A stretch of 64,000 nt of DNA from Nigrospora sphaerica (lineage: Eukaryota > Ascomycota > Sordariomycetes > Amphisphaeriales > Apiosporaceae): NCBI GenBank assembly GCA_018287875.1, contig JAGVVL010000022.1, positions 806,001 through 870,000 of the forward strand, given 5' to 3'. The notes under the pieces were generated by a model. That model saw nothing but the letters and a program-made list of their open reading frames with translations. It had not been told where the DNA came from and ran no database searches. Positions 10,701-22,962 of this stretch are shown here, piece after piece. A program made the translations under genes and the position numbers. Numbering within the stretch: position 1 is the first letter of the stretch; every line of letters starts with the position of its first letter.

Positions 10701-11431
10701 AGGCCGCTTCATGGAGAGGAGACCAGGAGATCGTTCAGGTGCTCCTTACAGCCGGCGCTGACGTCCGCGCGCAAGGCGGCAAGTACGGCAATGCGCTGCA
10801 GGCTGCTACGTGGGGAGGAGTCCAAAAGATCGTTCAGCTGCTTCTCGAGGCGGGCGTCTATGTCAACGCGCAAGGCGGCTACTTCGGCAATGCACTACAA
10901 GCTGCTTCATATAAGGGAGACCAGGAGATCGTCCAGCTGCTCCTCGAGGCGGGTGCTGACGTTCGCGCGCAAGGCGGCGAGTATGGCAACGCACTGCAGG
11001 CCGCCTGTGCTTCAGACCTTGGAGATGAGGACACTGTCGAGCTGCTCCTCGAGGCAGGCGCTGACGCTAACGCGCAAGGCGGCTACTTCGGCAATGCACT
11101 GCAGGCCGCCTGTGCTTCAGACTTTGGAAACCAGAATACTGTCCAGCTGCTCCTTGAGGCGGGCGCTGACATCCACGCGCAGGGTGGCGAGCACGGCAAC
11201 GCGCTCCAGGCCGCTTCATATGTGGGACACCAAGAGATCATCCGGTTGCTCCGAAAGAACGGCGCGAGCGAATGCGAAGAAGTCCATGAAACGAAACCGA
11301 TCATTCAGCCTAAGCCAGGACCTGTGCCACGGGCTCCTGAGGCACATACCTCTCTGCGCCGAACGCTATTTTGGTGGGGCATATTCTTACTGACAGGCTG
11401 GCTTGTACTACACTTTTTAACATCTTACTGA
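7706..11431 (+). pseudogene. NACHT-ankyrin NLR with two in-frame stop codons
   Basis: STAND receptor gene. Two introns near the start (7821-7870; 7904-7976) join a short N-terminus to the usual CLRSLAFGEIRARQHD segment. NACHT: P-loop GKPGAGKST (8138-8164), Walker B LLLLVDALDECDE (8449-8487). About 17 ankyrin repeats (9571-11270) follow, then a Pro-rich linker and a C-terminal hydrophobic segment (LFWWGIFLLTGWLVLHFL), a possible tail anchor. Reading continues in one frame for 1,200 codons except for TAA at 9011-9013, between NACHT and the winged-helix/ankyrin part, and TAG at 10514-10516, where sister repeats have TGG (SWRG). No intron can remove either stop. Both could arise by C:G to T:A change in CpA context. 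The first 435-codon frame could still give a truncated N-terminus/NACHT protein, so function is not excluded. Confidence 0.9.
9571..11270 (+). repeat. Ankyrin-repeat array (about 17 units of 99-105 bp)
   Basis: Units follow the pattern GADxxAQGGxYGNALQAAS then GxxEIVQLLLEA. Most are 33 residues long; two near the end have two extra residues (CASDLGDEDTV, CASDFGNQNTV). DNA identity between units is high but lower than in the TPR and WD40 arrays of this window. The tenth unit contains the TAG stop at 10514. Confidence 0.92.
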
Positions 11432-14400
11432 GAGCAACCTGCGTATAGGCCACCTGTTCTGAATTGGAAGGGAAGCCCTGCTTGCTAGTTAGCCATGGGT
11501 CGCTTACATGCTATCTATGAATTCCACGTGGTGTGCCAACACCTTTTCTCACGAGACTTGACCCATCAGCCCTGAGATAATGATTGCTGATAATAGGGAT
11601 ACCGCTCTGGAATTTGCTCAGGAGAGGGCTTGTCCTATCCGTTCCATCTTGTCCTCAAGGTAAGCCACTCAGTCACCACGGAAGAGATGGCGCCGTCTAG
11701 CGGAAGGCAAGCAGAGGCTTTGTGAGCCGTTCGAGCCTTGACGCGCGTCGAGACTGAGTGTGGAGGGGCTGGTCGAGGCATTGTTAGTTAGCCTGACTCG
11801 CCCAGACAGCAATGCTCAGTGTACATGTACCTACGGTAGCTATTCCTTTGTCACTTCACCTTAACACGTAAGGGGAGTTCACGCTATGCAGGCAACGCGT
11901 CCGGTATACGCGCGAGCATACGTTCCAATTAGGATCGCGGAGTGGAATGTTAGCGCTGCAAAGTCGCTGCATCAACACGATGATTCGTGTCGCGGCAGCT
12001 TGGACGGAGTCCGCGGGCGCCGTGGGCTGAAGAATCGTGTCTGGCCACGCACCACGCGTTGGGGCGCTTCATAGCTCGCTTAGGCGACTGCTAGGCCCGA
12101 TCAGCAACAAGAGGCACCCCAAATGCGCTTGTACCCATTGCCAGGCACGGCGCCCGGCTGCAAAACACGGCAGGAGCAAAGCACGCTGGAGGACCAGACG
12201 TGGTTGCTGTGTAGTCGCGTGTCGATTGACCGCAATGCTCGAGACGAACAACGTTTTCTATCCTCACTACAGCGAAAGATGGGATGGATGTTACGGCCAC
12301 GGAATTGGATCGGGTCCCATTCATCAGGCGCCTAAAGAACGACAGCTGCTATCCTTCAGCGAGTACTGACCCCGCAGCTTCACCATGCGGCCTTAGGCTG
12401 GTCTTCATCAGTGCGTCGTAAAGCTTCATGGGGCGCACTCATAGGCTGGGCAGCCAACGTCTACCTTCGCTTGAAGATGACACCAGCCAGGAGAGCCAAA
12501 CGTTAGGCCTCGGGAATCCACACTATGCTATGTTACACATAGGGCCATCCTGTCCTATAGCGTATCAGGTGAACTATACTCGTTGCGATCCCAGGTGGTG
12601 AGCTATACGTGGTCCTTTGTGCATAGCTTCGTCCTTTGCTACGGAGTATTAGCGCAGTCCCTCGTATGGCCATCACGGCGGCGGGGCTGGGACTAGGTGC
12701 TTCTGCGCCCGCTCTGGGAGGTGGCCCGCTAGTGTTTGCCGGGACGCTGCCCTATGCTTAAGGCCAGCCGACTCTGCCACGAGGTCGAAAACCGATGCCC
12801 ATTATGCTTTACGATAGCAGGGGAACAAGGCCAGTGGAAACGGCAACAGCCTGGGGGTCGTGACAAAACGCCTTATCCTAAGCAGAGCTGCGCTCAGCAT
12901 CGTCATAATAGTGGCATTCCAGCCATGTGCAGAAGAGCGCAGTCGGCCGCTCTCAAACCACTATGCATACCACGCACCGTGGGCTCTGCCGGCTAGGATA
13001 AACGATTATGGCTACTTTCCACTTTGGCGACTGTTGACAACAGGAGCTCGAAGATGGTTCATCGACGGCATCTGTCCAGCGTTGACCCCCAAGACATGGC
13101 ACGAATCGAGCAACGAAGGGGCTCCATCACCCATGCCCGCGCCCAACCTAGCGGGTGTTGGTTGGTACTACGCCTCTGGCCTCTACGGTCCTGCTCTTGT
13201 TCGACTTGCGAAGCCAACATGCCTGGATTGCATACGAGCGGCATTGTCCTGCGAACGCATCAGGCATTTGCCAACCAGTTCCGTATCTATCCTGTTCGGA
13301 GGAAAATCGCGCGTGACCGAAGGCTCGGCCGGGAGGAGAGCCTTTGGTTTGCGTGGCCATTCGTCGTGTGCTATGTCGAGCCTTTGCGCAGGCCTTGCTA
13401 GCGCGCTGTGCGAGTGTCGTGCGTAGGCATGGAGAAGGCAAAACAGCGCCGGTGCCTGCCTGCTTCCAGGTGCCGCGGGCGCACACTCGTCCCTGTGCGG
13501 GGTAGCCATGCTGGTGCAGGACGGGGCCGACTGAGGCCACAAGATCTATCCCCCAGATTCTGCTTCGAAGCCCTAGCTTTAACACGACATCGCCCAACGC
13601 GTCGTTCGAAAGCGCGCCTAATACAACACCGGCCCAGCATGACCGATAGCGCGGCGCCGGGATCGAATTGTTTCGACCCTGGTACCGGGGATAGAATGGC
13701 TTACGGTACCCGGCCCGCCGCCTACCGCACCGCACGCGAAGACGAAGAGACACTATCTACTTGCGCCCCATTCGAAAGGCGACTGATGGTGCGTTCTGAC
13801 CGTATAGGGGGCCGTAGATAGTCTGGCCGCTGTCTATAGCTTGTCCTTGTCGGCGGTGGTTGCTAAGTGACTTACGTATATGGGAACACCGTCTAGGTGC
13901 GCTCCCGCTGTCACGGCTTTGCGGATCCACGCTTTTATATTTAGTCTTCCACCTATCGCCGTCCGCTGCCCTTCCAAATGCACGCGTACAGCCTTTCGTG
14001 CTGGTTTTCTCTTCGAAGTATGGGGACCGCATCTCTCCTTAGCCGGCCTCTAGCACGTACCGTGCCCGCCTTGCTGTGTACTTATAAGGCCGCTCTTATG
14101 TCATCGTAAATGAGGGTGCGCTTGCCGCTTGCATAGCTTTACACTATGTACTTATTCTCGGCAGGGAACCCCTCATGCCTGCCGCCGGCCGGGACTCTGT
14201 TTCCTAGGCCTGAGAAAACAGAGGGGGCGTCACGATGGTAGAACGAATGTCCTTCGGATACGCGATGCCGGGTCTCGTGAAATATACCAAATATGGCCGA
14301 GCGGAAGCTGCGAATAGTAGCACCGAGCGCGCTCATCCATAATGCAAGCGCAGTAGTCTCAGCGTGGTCATGGAACGATGGCCGCGGTCGTTGGCCGCCC

Positions 14401-15535
14401 TCGTGGACAGAAATGGGATAGGCCAGTGGGTGGCCATTGTTCGCTGGTAAGCGGGCTGTGACCTGCTAGGGGGGAGTGCGGGGCTGTCCAGCACGCGGTA
14501 CATGAGTCCGGGCGGTCCGCGAGCTCAGAAAGCACGCGCCGCGAGGCACCGAAAGAACCCGTTTTAGTGTCACTTCACGTGTCCGCGCCCCGTCATCCCG
14601 AGCGAACCGCGCACCACGAAAGGATCCGATGGGTATGCTCGCTCCCGATGGCCGGCCACCACAAGGGCGGCGCCTAGGCTCGTCGGATGTGTAGCTACCC
14701 CGCGAGGCAGTTCTCCCGGGCTGCTCGAGCGGCGAACCTAGCATGGTCATAGTTGCGTACGCTACGGACAGCGTGACGCCACGCGACGGAGGGTCCCTTG
14801 TCACGCAAGGTATCGCTTCAGAGACTAGACAACCTCGGTACTTCGCCTTGTTTCAATGTACCATACACAAGTCCGACGGACAATGGATATCCAGCCTGCT
14901 CTCGACAGCCGAGGCCCGAAGCCCCCGCGAACCGAGCCGCGCCTGCATCCGGCGCGCCTTGCCCCGTACCTCGACTCGTAGCAGGCGCTCGACGCGAACA
15001 CGTCCACAACCCACGATGTGAAACAGCAAGGGGAGAAACAGAGCAGGCGTGCGAAGGTTTCCGCCCCAGCGGGCGCGGGACGGTCCGTGACTTGGCCCAC
15101 CATAGCGTGCGCGAGCTCGACCGTCGGTGCGGGGTATGCCTGTATCGAGCGGATGGTCATGCTGGGTCTACGACACCTTCCTCCGCGCACCTGTCCGAAC
15201 CCGCCAGAGAGGCTCGGCATAGACCAGCTGTTTCGCCGAACATGTGATTCCGCAGACGCTCTACTTCGGAGGCGCGGGCGGTCTCCGGGCGCCATGACAA
15301 CGCAGGCTGAACGTTGTGGTCCTACCCTGGGCATTGCCAACGGCCGTGCCGCGAAGAGGGGCGTCCCAGTTCTCGGCATGCCCTCGGGCTTCTACCCTGA
15401 GGGCATCCAACGATGCTAGATTTTGGTAAGCCCCATCTCGTCCAGAACGTACCCGGTAAGCCATGAGGTCACTCTCAGCAACTTTGTCACTCACACTATG
15501 TTGATTGCTCTTTCGTGATCAAAGGGGGTGCCATG
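11432..15535. other. 4.1-kb gene-poor stretch
   Basis: No gene supported. The part from about 12.7 to 15.4 kb is GC-rich and has long frames on both strands (for example 13148-13753 minus, 14825-15379 minus, 15018-15419 plus). These overlap one another, use rare-residue mixes rich in R/A/P/G and lack any recognisable domain, so they are most easily read as chance frames. No terminal repeats, tandem arrays or RNA genes were seen. Confidence 0.5.
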
Positions 15536-16732
15536 TTATCCATCAAGTAGCGACCGCAACCCAGCATCGTCCTGATAACGACGCAACGCACCGGTTTTCC
15601 ACTCCTCCCACTCTAAGCCCGCGTCCACCGCCACAGCCTCCCGAAGCCCACGAAAAAGACCGAGAAACCCATCCCAGTCCGTTAAGTCGTACCCGCAGCA
15701 GAAGTTAAACCTATGCTGTAGTCGGCCGTTCCAGACAAAACGGGCCAGATCCTGGTGGCCTTTTTCCTCAAGAAGACGAGCAAAGGCGATCTCATCGTCG
15801 CCTAGGTCGTTTTTCCCATCATAAAAGGCGGCGACGGGAAGGAAGCCGATGGCAGAGTTGAAGGCATGCGCGGGGGATGCCGTGTGCGCCCACTCCCAGT
15901 CGATGATGCCGGTAACGTGGAAAGCCTCATCAACCAGGATATGGTCTCCCTTATCGTCGGCGTGCTTCAGATAAAACACGCCGGGATCCGGCACCGACGG
16001 TAGTACCAGGGGGACAAGGTCGAGGAGAAACCGGTGGATCAAGTAGGCATCGACGGAGTGCGGAGAGTACATCTCTTTGTGGACAATCAAGTCCAAGATC
16101 AGCCGTAGCGATGACAGGTAGTACTCCTCGAGGGAAGAGCATGGCCCTATACCGCACATTTTAGACTGGGCAAAGTTGGTGAGTGATTCTCGGGCGAACG
16201 GGCCAACATAACGTTCACCTGGGCAGTCGAGGGAACCCAAAAGGGAGAAAGGGTACTTGTGGAGCTCGATGAGGACGTCCGCCACTTCGCCCATGACCTT
16301 CTTCCTTTGTTGCTGATTAGCAAGAGACCACCGCAAGGACTTGCCAGGCAGTTTATCCATGAGTATAAACCCAACCCCCACGGGATTATCTGCCCCATCC
16401 AGCGCAAAATCGTGAACTTTAGGGGCCGGAACATTGGTCTTTTCTAGAAACTTGAGTGTGGCGACTTCGCTCCGGATAATGTAGTCGCGTAATGCCGCCG
16501 GGGGCGACGTAGCATTAAACCGGCGGATGCGGGCGATCCAAGTGATTCCATCTTCGAATTGGACCTCGACATGGTAGTTCATGCCTCCCATAACCGAACT
16601 CTGCGTGCGTCGGTCATACCGAAGCGGGGGGGTAGAGCAGGGCATGCCGTGCCGTAGATGACTGGCTCGGGCCTCGAGAGCCTGGATGTTGATTTTGCCA
16701 ATGAGCAGCATGAGTTCTCGTTCTTCAGCCAT
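15536..16732 (-). CDS. APH-family (aminoglycoside phosphotransferase fold) kinase-like protein
   Basis: 398-residue intronless protein of the APH/choline-kinase-like superfamily. The kinase core starts near residue 45 (nucleotide-loop strand YHVEVQFEDGITWIARI) and passes a hinge-like FILMDKLPGKSL. The catalytic loop is KHADDKGDHILVD and the metal-binding motif GIIDWEWAHTAS. In the standard loop HxDxxxxN the last position is Asn; here it is His, a substitution I associate with a fungal subgroup of this family, which may or may not retain catalysis. Many copies of this family occur in fungal accessory regions with unknown substrates, and drug resistance should not be assumed. The neighbours give no pathway context. 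Confidence 0.88.
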   Translation of the reverse strand: MAEERELMLLIGKINIQALEARASHLRHGMPCSTPPLRYDRRTQSSVMGGMNYHVEVQFEDGITWIARIRRFNATSPPAALRDYIIRSEVATLKFLEKTNVPAPKVHDFALDGADNPVGVGFILMDKLPGKSLRWSLANQQQRKKVMGEVADVLIELHKYPFSLLGSLDCPGERYVGPFARESLTNFAQSKMCGIGPCSSLEEYYLSSLRLILDLIVHKEMYSPHSVDAYLIHRFLLDLVPLVLPSVPDPGVFYLKHADDKGDHILVDEAFHVTGIIDWEWAHTASPAHAFNSAIGFLPVAAFYDGKNDLGDDEIAFARLLEEKGHQDLARFVWNGRLQHRFNFCCGYDLTDWDGFLGLFRGLREAVAVDAGLEWEEWKTGALRRYQDDAGLRSLLDG

Positions 16733-19169
16733 GCGGACAGCGGGGTCGTAAACATCCGCATCCTGCCGATTGTAGGTTAATCACCTATGATCAGCTGACC
16801 TATGGGCTGAACAGCACACTGACTTGCCACCGGGGACAGCTGTGGAAGCTGGGCTGTAAATGGCTCGAGCATAAGTGGCGGTTGCATAGCACACAATCGC
16901 CTTGACCGCGAACCGCTGGGTTGGGGCAGCTCCCGAAACCACACGGCCAAAGGGGCATTCTCAAGAGGTCGAGCAAAGCCCCAAGGATTAAGAAAGCCCT
17001 TGTAAAAGGAGAACACTTTTTGGAAGGGGAATTTAGATGATGTAGTAAGACAGTCGCAATGGTTTTGCGGGATAAGGGCCCTGCTGGCTGTTATTTTCAT
17101 GTTAGGGAGCAGGTCAGCGGAAGAAGGAAGGAAAGATACGGGAGAATTGACGTGGTTCGAATGTAGGTGAGTATGTCGTAGCGCCGATGGCTTAAGCCAT
17201 GCGGGTCTTCCCTAGACCAAAGACGGCGTTGCTCCCTCTGTGATTGGTGAGCCATGCTGTACAACTGTGTTCGTACGGACCCTGCGCAACCTGGGCCACT
17301 GTTAGCGTACACTACTGCACCTGCCGTCACGCGCTATGGGCGAGTTCGAAATCAGTCACAAGCCATCATTATGCCGAGTTGCCATGCGTATAGTACTTCC
17401 AATCAAGAACGAAGCAACGTTAAGCTAAAATTTATGTGCTCAAAGAGCTCGAAGCACGTGATGTAATAGTCCAACGTATAATAAAGCAGATCCTTTAGCA
17501 AGATAATCTTGTAATCTTCTTGTTTAACTTCACCATCATCAACAATTTCTGCGAACCCACTAGAGACACACGACTTCAAACTCTTATCATTCACAGAAAA
17601 TTACATCATCTTCCTAAACCATGCCTTCCCCAGCGATCAGATGCGTGAAGGAGGGCTGTGACTCTTGGGCGGAGAGTGGTTCTAGGTACTGCTCGGCTCG
17701 TAAGGCAAAGCCAATCTCTCTCTACCGATATAGACAGACTAATGCAATTACTGGGTAGATAAGTGAGAGATGATTGTCACATGGGATGGAAGCAGGACGC
17801 ATGTGTACTGGAACTGGAAGAGGATGTGTTATCGCTATACCACGACAGTATCCCTTTTAAGGTATCTGGCGTGAATTTTTGACTGTATACACACGACATC
17901 TCCCATATTGAGTCCGATGATAGCCTTTAGTTGAATAATGTCCATGTCCCCTCCTTCCGAGCTTGTTCACAGCACTTGCTATTTCGTGGAGTACTCTCTT
18001 TGAGCACTCGGTAGTGAATTTACGTCTTCGTGGCATCCTTTCAATAAAGAGAAAAGCTTGGGGTCCCTGGTTTGTGTACAGTTTGTTACCACCAATCCAT
18101 CTTCTGATGCAGTGCTACTTAAGTATCATGTCTTTGAGAAACCAGCAGCGACGCAAGACGGATCGTCTTAGCCTTTTTGTTTTCTTTACGGAGCTCCTTG
18201 GGGTTCAGGGCATCAAAGACCATGACGGATAGAATATGCCAAGGTTTTCAAGGGGCCTGGCGCTCGTGGTCGAACACTACTGTCTCCATGCCAAAGCAGA
18301 GAACAATAAAGCCTACCATGGAGCCTCCACAACTACTGGGCGATCAGAACAATAGGTATGGGCGTGAAGCTGCAAGGAGGAGATATCTTTTACCGTAACC
18401 TGGCGGGCAGCAGTTGGTACGCAACCCAGACCAAACCCCTGATCTCAATGTGGACAGGTACAACAACGTTCCTTTCATGTAGACACTCTCGGGATCGGAA
18501 GCTGACCTTTTCGGCCGCTCAGTCGCGCTCACCGAGTGCGCGAACTGGGTTGTCTATGATGCCGTTGCAGACCTCAGAGAGACCCTCCACACCCCCTGCT
18601 CCACTTGAAACCCTGCCTGCCATAATCTCCCCCAAGCAGTCCTTCTCCGAATGAAGGGAACCGATGGTAGGGTGCAGCGTGGACATCCAGCTCAACCCGG
18701 GGCTGCCACCTGCGGAGACGCCCTATGACGGAAAAGTAGAAGAGGGTTCAACACGCATGCGGGCGCGCTATATGGTATCTCACACATGGTCCAAGCTGTG
18801 TCTCATTAGGTCCTTAACTAACTATATCGTACCATAATATTCTCACGGTCGGCCGAGCCCAGGGCTTTCCACAGGCTCCGTCACTTTCGTCTTGGCCGTG
18901 GTCGTTGCCTGCCTGTCATGGAACCCGGCTAGCCACGTCACGGACTTGTGATCTGTGCACTCCGCAGATGATGGGCTTACTCTGCACGCAGGAAATCGCT
19001 GCATTGAACCAAGACGAAAAAAGAGAAATTAAAAACCCTGCTTAGAGTGTTAACTCTCACGATCTGTTATTCCTCATCTAACACAACCCTCACAAACCTA
19101 TGTTTTTACCTCCTATGACACCGTCTTAACATCTAATGACAAACATGTGCCTCGCGTGCCGAGTACCCC
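16733..19169. other. 2.4-kb intergenic stretch, partly AT-rich
   Basis: No multi-exon gene could be assembled. A 45-codon Cys-containing ORF at 17621-17758 is listed separately. Other frames (17963-18232, 18358-18654 plus) lack recognisable motifs. The first few hundred bases above 16732 should hold the APH gene promoter. Confidence 0.45.
17621..17758 (+). CDS. Possible 45-residue Cys-containing peptide
   Basis: Short ORF beginning MPSPAIRCVKEGCDSWAE and containing a CxxxxC...C pattern like the first half of a small zinc-binding unit. There is no family assignment and no independent support. It could equally be chance or the remnant of a longer gene. Confidence 0.15.
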   Translation: MPSPAIRCVKEGCDSWAESGSRYCSARKAKPISLYRYRQTNAITG

Positions 19170-20995
19170 CTATTCGTCAATATCGACCTCATCTTTGCTT
19201 TCCTCGATAACAGTTGCCTTCAGCGCGGCCTCTGTACTCTCAATTCCCTCCCCCCTTCGGTATGCTACGCCAAACTGATGCTTTGTCTCGTCGTACACCA
19301 TCCATATTCCGGGCTTGGCCAAGTAGACACCAAGCCACAGGACTCTCTCTCTGCGCTCCTCCATCATGGACGTCATCTCGAAGTGCTGTTCGTCGTAATC
19401 TACTGGTTCAGAGAACCAATCGGAGGGAAAGTATGTCTCGGCCCAAGGCAAGCCCCTCATGGCGAAGTCTTCTGGGAGGGGGCGTGGTGATCCCTTCGCT
19501 GGACGTGGGAACTCGTCGCTGTGGATCCTGTCATAATTATGGTAGCATGGAAGGAGTGAATTCAGAAGCTCACTGAGCAACTTCCATGGAAAGGCGCCGT
19601 CGATGTGGTCCATGGCGGAAGGGTATGATTTCAGGTGCGACAGGAAGACCAGAACGACATGGACGTAAGGAAGGATATCAAGGTTCCCAAGGCAGAAGAA
19701 CACCTTTTCGTGCGTGCCGCTTGCCAGATGGAGGGCTTGCTCCAACTGTTTCTCCGCCCCCTGGTCGCTCGCCTCAGTGATATCCACGGCCTCTGCCGCC
19801 TTGCCCGTGCGCTGGGGCTGGAGTGTCCTGTAGAGGGCGTTTTCACCTTTGCAATAGGACAGCAGCGAGATGCAGATCGTGATAGCCATTAGATACCTGG
19901 TCTCGGTCAGCTTGTCTGGGCTCTTGATGCAGGCAGATATGGCGCCACGCACCCTGGCTCCGTCCACCTTATGGCTTTTCTGATGTCGTCGTCTAAGCTG
20001 CCGACAAACTCGGCAACGGTGGAATCGTATTCCTCCATCATCTTGCCACTGAACAGGATCCCATTTGCTTTCACAAATGCCGTATGGATAGACAGCTTCC
20101 TGTATGGCTGGTCGGCGGCAGCGCTCAGGAGAGGATCGAACAACGTCATGATGGAGTCGTGGGCTTGGTTGTAAGGGGTAGCCACGCAGAGTGATTTCGT
20201 GTAATAAAACAGCTGCCACAGCGCATCAGGGGGAGACAGGATGGCCAGGTGATGGTATAAACGACCCGTCGTCGGCTCTTTGTCTGAGGCCTTGGAATAC
20301 CATTGACGCGAGACCAACGTCCAGAGCTCTCGGTCCCGGATATCTTTGTCCTCAATCGCCATCCTGTAGCGCGCGACATCCCCCAAGCATTCCATCCACG
20401 TACCCTGAAAAGCAGGCACTGTTTCGTGCAGCAGAGCCAGCATAGAGTACGCCATATAAATAAAGGTCAGCGTGTGTTCTCGCGACGCCGGTAAATGGCG
20501 CCACAGGAGCTTCAGAAACGAGTGAATGCCATATCTCCACATACGGGCCAGCATTTTGTATTTAGAGGCCAGTCTTCGAAGGGCCGGGCTTGCGAACGGG
20601 TGCTGAGATGCCAGAAGGAAGTCATGGTGTTCCTGCAGCAGAGTGCGGTGAAGGGCAATAAGGGCTTGCCACTGTTCGTTGTTAAGCTCTGCACCGCCTT
20701 GTGTGCTCTGAGAACTGGCAACCTCAACACATTTGGACTCAACCATGCGAAGACCTGCGTAAATGCCCTTCACCTCGGCAACAAGCCGTTCCTGGCTGAT
20801 TGGTGGAGTTTCAAGCTGCTTGATCAATTCCAGGCTGGCATGGTCTTCTTCCCCCTGTGGAGATCGCGAGTGGATCAAAGGTCCCGTGTCCTCTGCATCC
20901 TTGATGTCGAGCCGGTCCTTCATCTGTACGACTCTCGGTTGACTCTTAGGCGCTGCTGAGCTTGATGAAGGTTGACTAATAGTTTCCCTGGCCAT
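19170..20995 (-). CDS. Est1/SMG-type DNA/RNA-binding domain protein
   Basis: Two-exon gene of 589 residues if the start is the Met of MARETISQPSSSS (20995); an in-frame ATG at 21043 would add 16. The intron is 19952-19897 (donor GTGCGT, CTGAC branch, 56 bp) and turns two overlapping frames into one. The central part (LASKYKMLARMWRYGIHSFL ... LLHETVPAF ... DIRDRELWTLVSRQWYSKA ... TGRLYHHLAIL) matches the Est1 DNA/RNA-binding domain found in telomerase cofactor Est1 and the NMD factors SMG5-7. RGLPWAETYFP near the C-terminus is typical of the fungal versions. The TPR-rich N-terminal Est1 half seems reduced, so this is likely one of the short lineage-specific paralogues rather than the housekeeping gene. 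Confidence 0.82.
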
Positions 20996-22962
20996 GACGA
21001 AAGTTAAAGAAGAGACCTTCCAGCTAAGTAAACAAACGTACATAATGCTAAGCTGCTCGGTGGTTCCTGTTGTTGTTGTTTCGAGATACCGGGATCAACT
21101 TCGGTCTTGTCAACCTGGTCACAAGGAGTCTGCAGAGGTAACTATGCACCCTAGCAACTCTGGTGCAGATTCGAGAGCCAGAAAGGGGGTTTAATGGTTT
21201 CCGGTTGGTGTGCTTCTTTGGTGTCTGATTAGAGGTTCTAGGCTACGTAGGTGGGCTCTCTTTAATACCCATATTTCGAGACGCGTGCACTACATGGACA
21301 TGTTCTCTATGAATCGTCCATTCTAAAAAGGTTACCAGATCAACCGCATAAGGCAACCATAAGGCAACTATAAGGCAACTAAACTAATGCACACAAAAAA
21401 TCCTATCACAGCCGGATGGCAGGGAGCCTCGTGTGAAGTAATACCCTGGCTTGCTGTTGGCCGTCCTTGTTAGCCTTCACCAACTAAGGTCCGACTGACG
21501 CAGAGTCCTCTGGCGCGAGCCTTCTGATGGCTTTAAGCTAAGCGTATATAATTATATACAAACCGCCAGCATAAGAGCGCGGCATGCGAGTTGCAATACT
21601 TTAAGCACAGGTTTTAGGCGTGAAATTAGGAGTGGACGCAGGAGTGTTCGTCTCCCCAGAAAATAGATCTAGCGTGTTAGCACGGTCCTCCTATCCTCAT
21701 CTCCTTATGACTGCAAATTTAGGGGTGGGTCGTTTGGAGTGTTTGAAGGCTCACGAGGGGATGAAGGTAAGCAAGGTTTCGGACAGGAGATGAAGAAGCA
21801 TGACTATGGTTGCCTTGTGTTAGGCATCTGCCCCTGGAGGTTGTGCGAGCCACCGCCACCTGGGCTTAAAAGCATGGATTCAGTAAAGCCGGTGGATATG
21901 ACCGTGTTTCGGCCTCGTATTTGTGACTTCATCATTCCGAGGTGTGATTCGAGGCTTGGTCTGACAGGCATGATCTAGTACTGTCTCTCACAGGTTCTGT
22001 ATCGGCCTCGTAAAGCTCCCATGATGTGGACCTTGCATATGCCTTACGTTATCCAGTGGCTATCTTCCTGGCCAGATACGTTTGACAAGCCAATTTTCGA
22101 GTCCACCTAGACCTGAGGCTGTCGGGCCCAGATGGCAATACATCAATATCAGAAAGGTTGGTTCCAGTGGATGACTTTACAAGCAGTACATACTCTCCAA
22201 GCCGTTGCAATGCCATTGAGACTGACATCAACACGAGCCGGTGCAGAACAACCTGAGTCCACGACAGGCTTCATTGCCGCACCATGCATTAATGCCTACG
22301 CATAATGGCTTACGACTCGTGTCGCACCACAGCGGTACTGGCAGGATAGTAACGGACTTCAAGGTTGTTCATTAAAGGAAACCAACGCAAGGAAAGATGC
22401 CAGACATGGCAGACTATATACTGAAGCTTGCCAAGACTCCTGTGGAGCTTCTCACGTGACCCCGCTAATAAGTTGTCGACCTTGGGAATGGCCTCACGGC
22501 GCGACAACTCGGTAGTCATCCACACCCTTCATGATCACAGGAACGACTGGTTATGGAGAGGCTTACCATCCTTTATTAATGGCATTTGGAAAGCGAAAAG
22601 AAACGGGTGAGCAATGGAGTGGAAGATGAGCGGTACATCACGTTCTTACGATAGTCTCTATCATAACATGACCTCGGCACTGTGGTACACCGTTATTGCC
22701 GAATGCCCAACCGTTTTGTTGCCGATACCACCTAGACGAGCGAAGAGTATGGTCATTTGATACGAACTACTTCTGTCGCTGTTTCGAATTTAGTGAAAGT
22801 AACGCACTAATTAAAACAGATTGCCTTCCAATGCACACGATCTCCGACGGATATAAACCTCGTGGAATGTGCCCAATAACGCCTAGTCGTTTCACGTGAC
22901 TAGAGATAAGCGGCGCGGATAAAGCGGGCTGGGGTCAAGAGCTCAAGAGGTGGTACCCACCC
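20996..22962. other. 2-kb intergenic stretch
   Basis: No gene supported. Short frames only (for example 21739-21978 plus). A small run of imperfect ATAAGGCAACT-like repeats occurs near 21350-21380 and a short GTT microsatellite near 21070. The region upstream of 20995 should include the Est1-like gene promoter. Confidence 0.5.

Noticed and set aside
10161..11393. 410-codon alternative plus frame across the ankyrin array
   Set aside because: Repeat shadow in another frame of the ankyrin units; Lys/Ala/Thr-rich nonsense composition.
14825..15379. 184-codon minus frame overlapping plus frames of similar length
   Set aside because: No domain, high Arg/Ala content and equally long frames on the other strand in GC-rich DNA.
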